Assembly (NCBI GenBank): GCA_029560465.1
Contig: JAKQKX010000020.1
Coordinates: 1-51,433, forward strand
Reading direction: 5' to 3'
DNA length: 51,433 bases
Origin: Candidatus Omnitrophota bacterium
GTDB taxonomy: Bacteria > Omnitrophota > Gorgyraeia > Zapsychrales > JANLHA01
The position numbers were made by a program, and so were the translations under genes. The notes beneath the pieces were generated by a model. It worked only from the letters and a program-made list of their open reading frames with translations. It had not been told where the DNA came from and ran no database searches. Of the stretch, positions 50,728 to 51,433 are shown piece by piece (positions within the stretch are counted from its first letter, which is position 1; the number at the start of each line of letters is the position of its first letter).

Positions 50728-51433
50728 TCAAGCTAAAGACACGGCTTCGGGGTGGGGCCGGGGCGCCGTATTTTTGAGTTTCCCGGTGATCGCAGCGACC
50801 ACCTCTTCAACTTGAATAGACGCTAAACATTTTTTTTGAAACGGGCATTCAAACCTTAACCCGCAGGGAGCGCAATCAACATGGTGATAAATATTAACAT
50901 TATTACCATAAGCCGTCAATTCAATTGGCGTGTATCCACCGTATAAAATCACACTGTCTGTCCCCACCGCCTGCGCGGCGTGCATCAACCCGCCATCCGT
51001 TCCCACGAAAAGCTTCGCGCTCCCCAAGAGGCAGGCCGTGTCGCGGAAAGACCCTAGCCCCCGGAAATCCTTCACGCGTTTCAGCAGGGCCTTCTCCGGC
51101 AGCCCCACCTGGACAACAGGAATCAACTGCGAAACCCGGTCCACCACCGCCTGCCATCTTTCGAAAAACCAACTCTTATTGGGCGTGTAGTCATCTTTAG
51201 CGTGCGGCTCAAGCGCGATGAAATCATCAAGCCCCTCCATCCAACGCGACACCCGCCGGCGCTCCTCTTCCGTAAAAAACAACTCCGGCCTGGGAGGGGA
51301 GGCCACCTGGCAACCAAAACGCCGACACAGCATCGTGATCGCGTTGCCGGGTTTAAAGACAATCTTCTCCGGCGTGCAGGAAACGGCATAAGAGTTCTCA
51401 TTAGCATTACAGTCAATGATGATGGCCTTTTTC
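50728..51433 (-). CDS. glycosyltransferase family 9 (heptosyltransferase-like), N-terminus beyond window edge
   Basis: About 234 residues visible; the frame is open to the window edge and begins there with KKAIIIDCNANEN, so an internal ATG at 51333 is not the true start. The C-terminal GT9 domain has FIALEPHAKDDYTPNKSW, LLGSAKLFVGTDGGLMHAAQ (donor-site motif), VILYGGYTPIELTAYG and the Cys-rich DCAPCGLRFECPFQKKCL typical of ADP-heptose transferases. Likely adds a heptose or related sugar to lipid A core or a glycan. Confidence 0.9.
   Translation of the reverse strand, partial: KKAIIIDCNANENSYAVSCTPEKIVFKPGNAITMLCRRFGCQVASPPRPELFFTEEERRRVSRWMEGLDDFIALEPHAKDDYTPNKSWFFERWQAVVDRVSQLIPVVQVGLPEKALLKRVKDFRGLGSFRDTACLLGSAKLFVGTDGGLMHAAQAVGTDSVILYGGYTPIELTAYGNNVNIYHHVDCAPCGLRFECPFQKKCLASIQVEEVVAAITGKLKNTAPRPHPEAVSLA

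Noticed and set aside
25082-51433. Polysaccharide locus as a recent genomic island
   Set aside because: No transposase, integrase, flanking repeats or tRNA boundary was seen, and codon style does not obviously change; lateral transfer cannot be judged without composition statistics.
1-51433. CRISPR arrays, insertion sequences, toxin-antitoxin or defence systems
   Set aside because: No regularly spaced direct repeats, transposase motifs or recognisable defence genes were seen on either strand.

Overview
The window is a gene-dense bacterial chromosome segment of moderate GC with almost every gene on the minus strand; the only confident plus-strand gene is a diguanylate cyclase at 6.7-7.9 kb. 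It mixes core housekeeping genes (two tRNAs, rpoD, dnaG, smc, acyl carrier protein, fabV, glgC, secG, tpiA, pgk) with a 26 kb surface-polysaccharide locus. Signal peptides, a heptosyltransferase-like GT9 protein and O-antigen-type ligases point to a diderm. The gene style (large YfhO and TPR membrane proteins, several O-antigen ligases, dnaG-rpoD without rpsU) reminds me of Omnitrophota/PVC-type uncultured bacteria. That is an inference, because no rRNA or other decisive marker lies in the window. I saw no IS element, prophage, CRISPR array or plasmid function.

Layout in transcription order (high to low coordinates). 51.4-31.3 kb: glycosyltransferases (GT9, several GT4, GT2), four methyltransferase-like proteins, a large YfhO-family membrane protein, an asparagine-synthase-type amidotransferase, a bi-domain oxidoreductase, a VpsJ-like protein, UDP-GlcNAc 2-epimerase and a WecG/TagA transferase. 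Many stop/start codons overlap by 1-17 nt, indicating translational coupling. 31.3-25.1 kb: a second unit with its own promoter: polyprenyl-phosphate sugar-phosphate transferase, two related O-antigen ligase/polymerase proteins flanking gmd, and a methyltransferase. 25.0-14.5 kb: a consensus sigma-70 promoter drives pgk-tpiA-secG, followed closely by an oligopeptide-type ABC importer (A-B-C-D-F), a TPR membrane protein, glgC and fabV. 11.9-8.0 kb: helix-turn-helix protein, acyl carrier protein and smc under one promoter. 6.5-2.1 kb: cvpA, then dnaG-rpoD ending in an intrinsic terminator, then a secreted protein of unknown function. 1.1-0 kb: two tRNA genes and a truncated zinc-ribbon coiled-coil protein.

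Together the 25-51 kb genes look like a lipid-linked capsule or exopolysaccharide assembly line: sugar nucleotide synthesis (WecB, Gmd), initiation by the sugar-phosphate transferase, extension by GT4/GT2/WecG enzymes, amidation/oxidation/methylation, and polymerisation or ligation by three Wzy/WaaL-type proteins. A flippase and export genes are not in the window. The most interesting leads are an SMC protein with a strikingly short hinge, an HTH-ACP-SMC operon with overlapping reading frames, two overlapping unassigned small frames plus a perfect palindrome upstream of dnaG, and a 48-residue ORF coupled to a glycosyltransferase. None of these amounts to a demonstrated new system.
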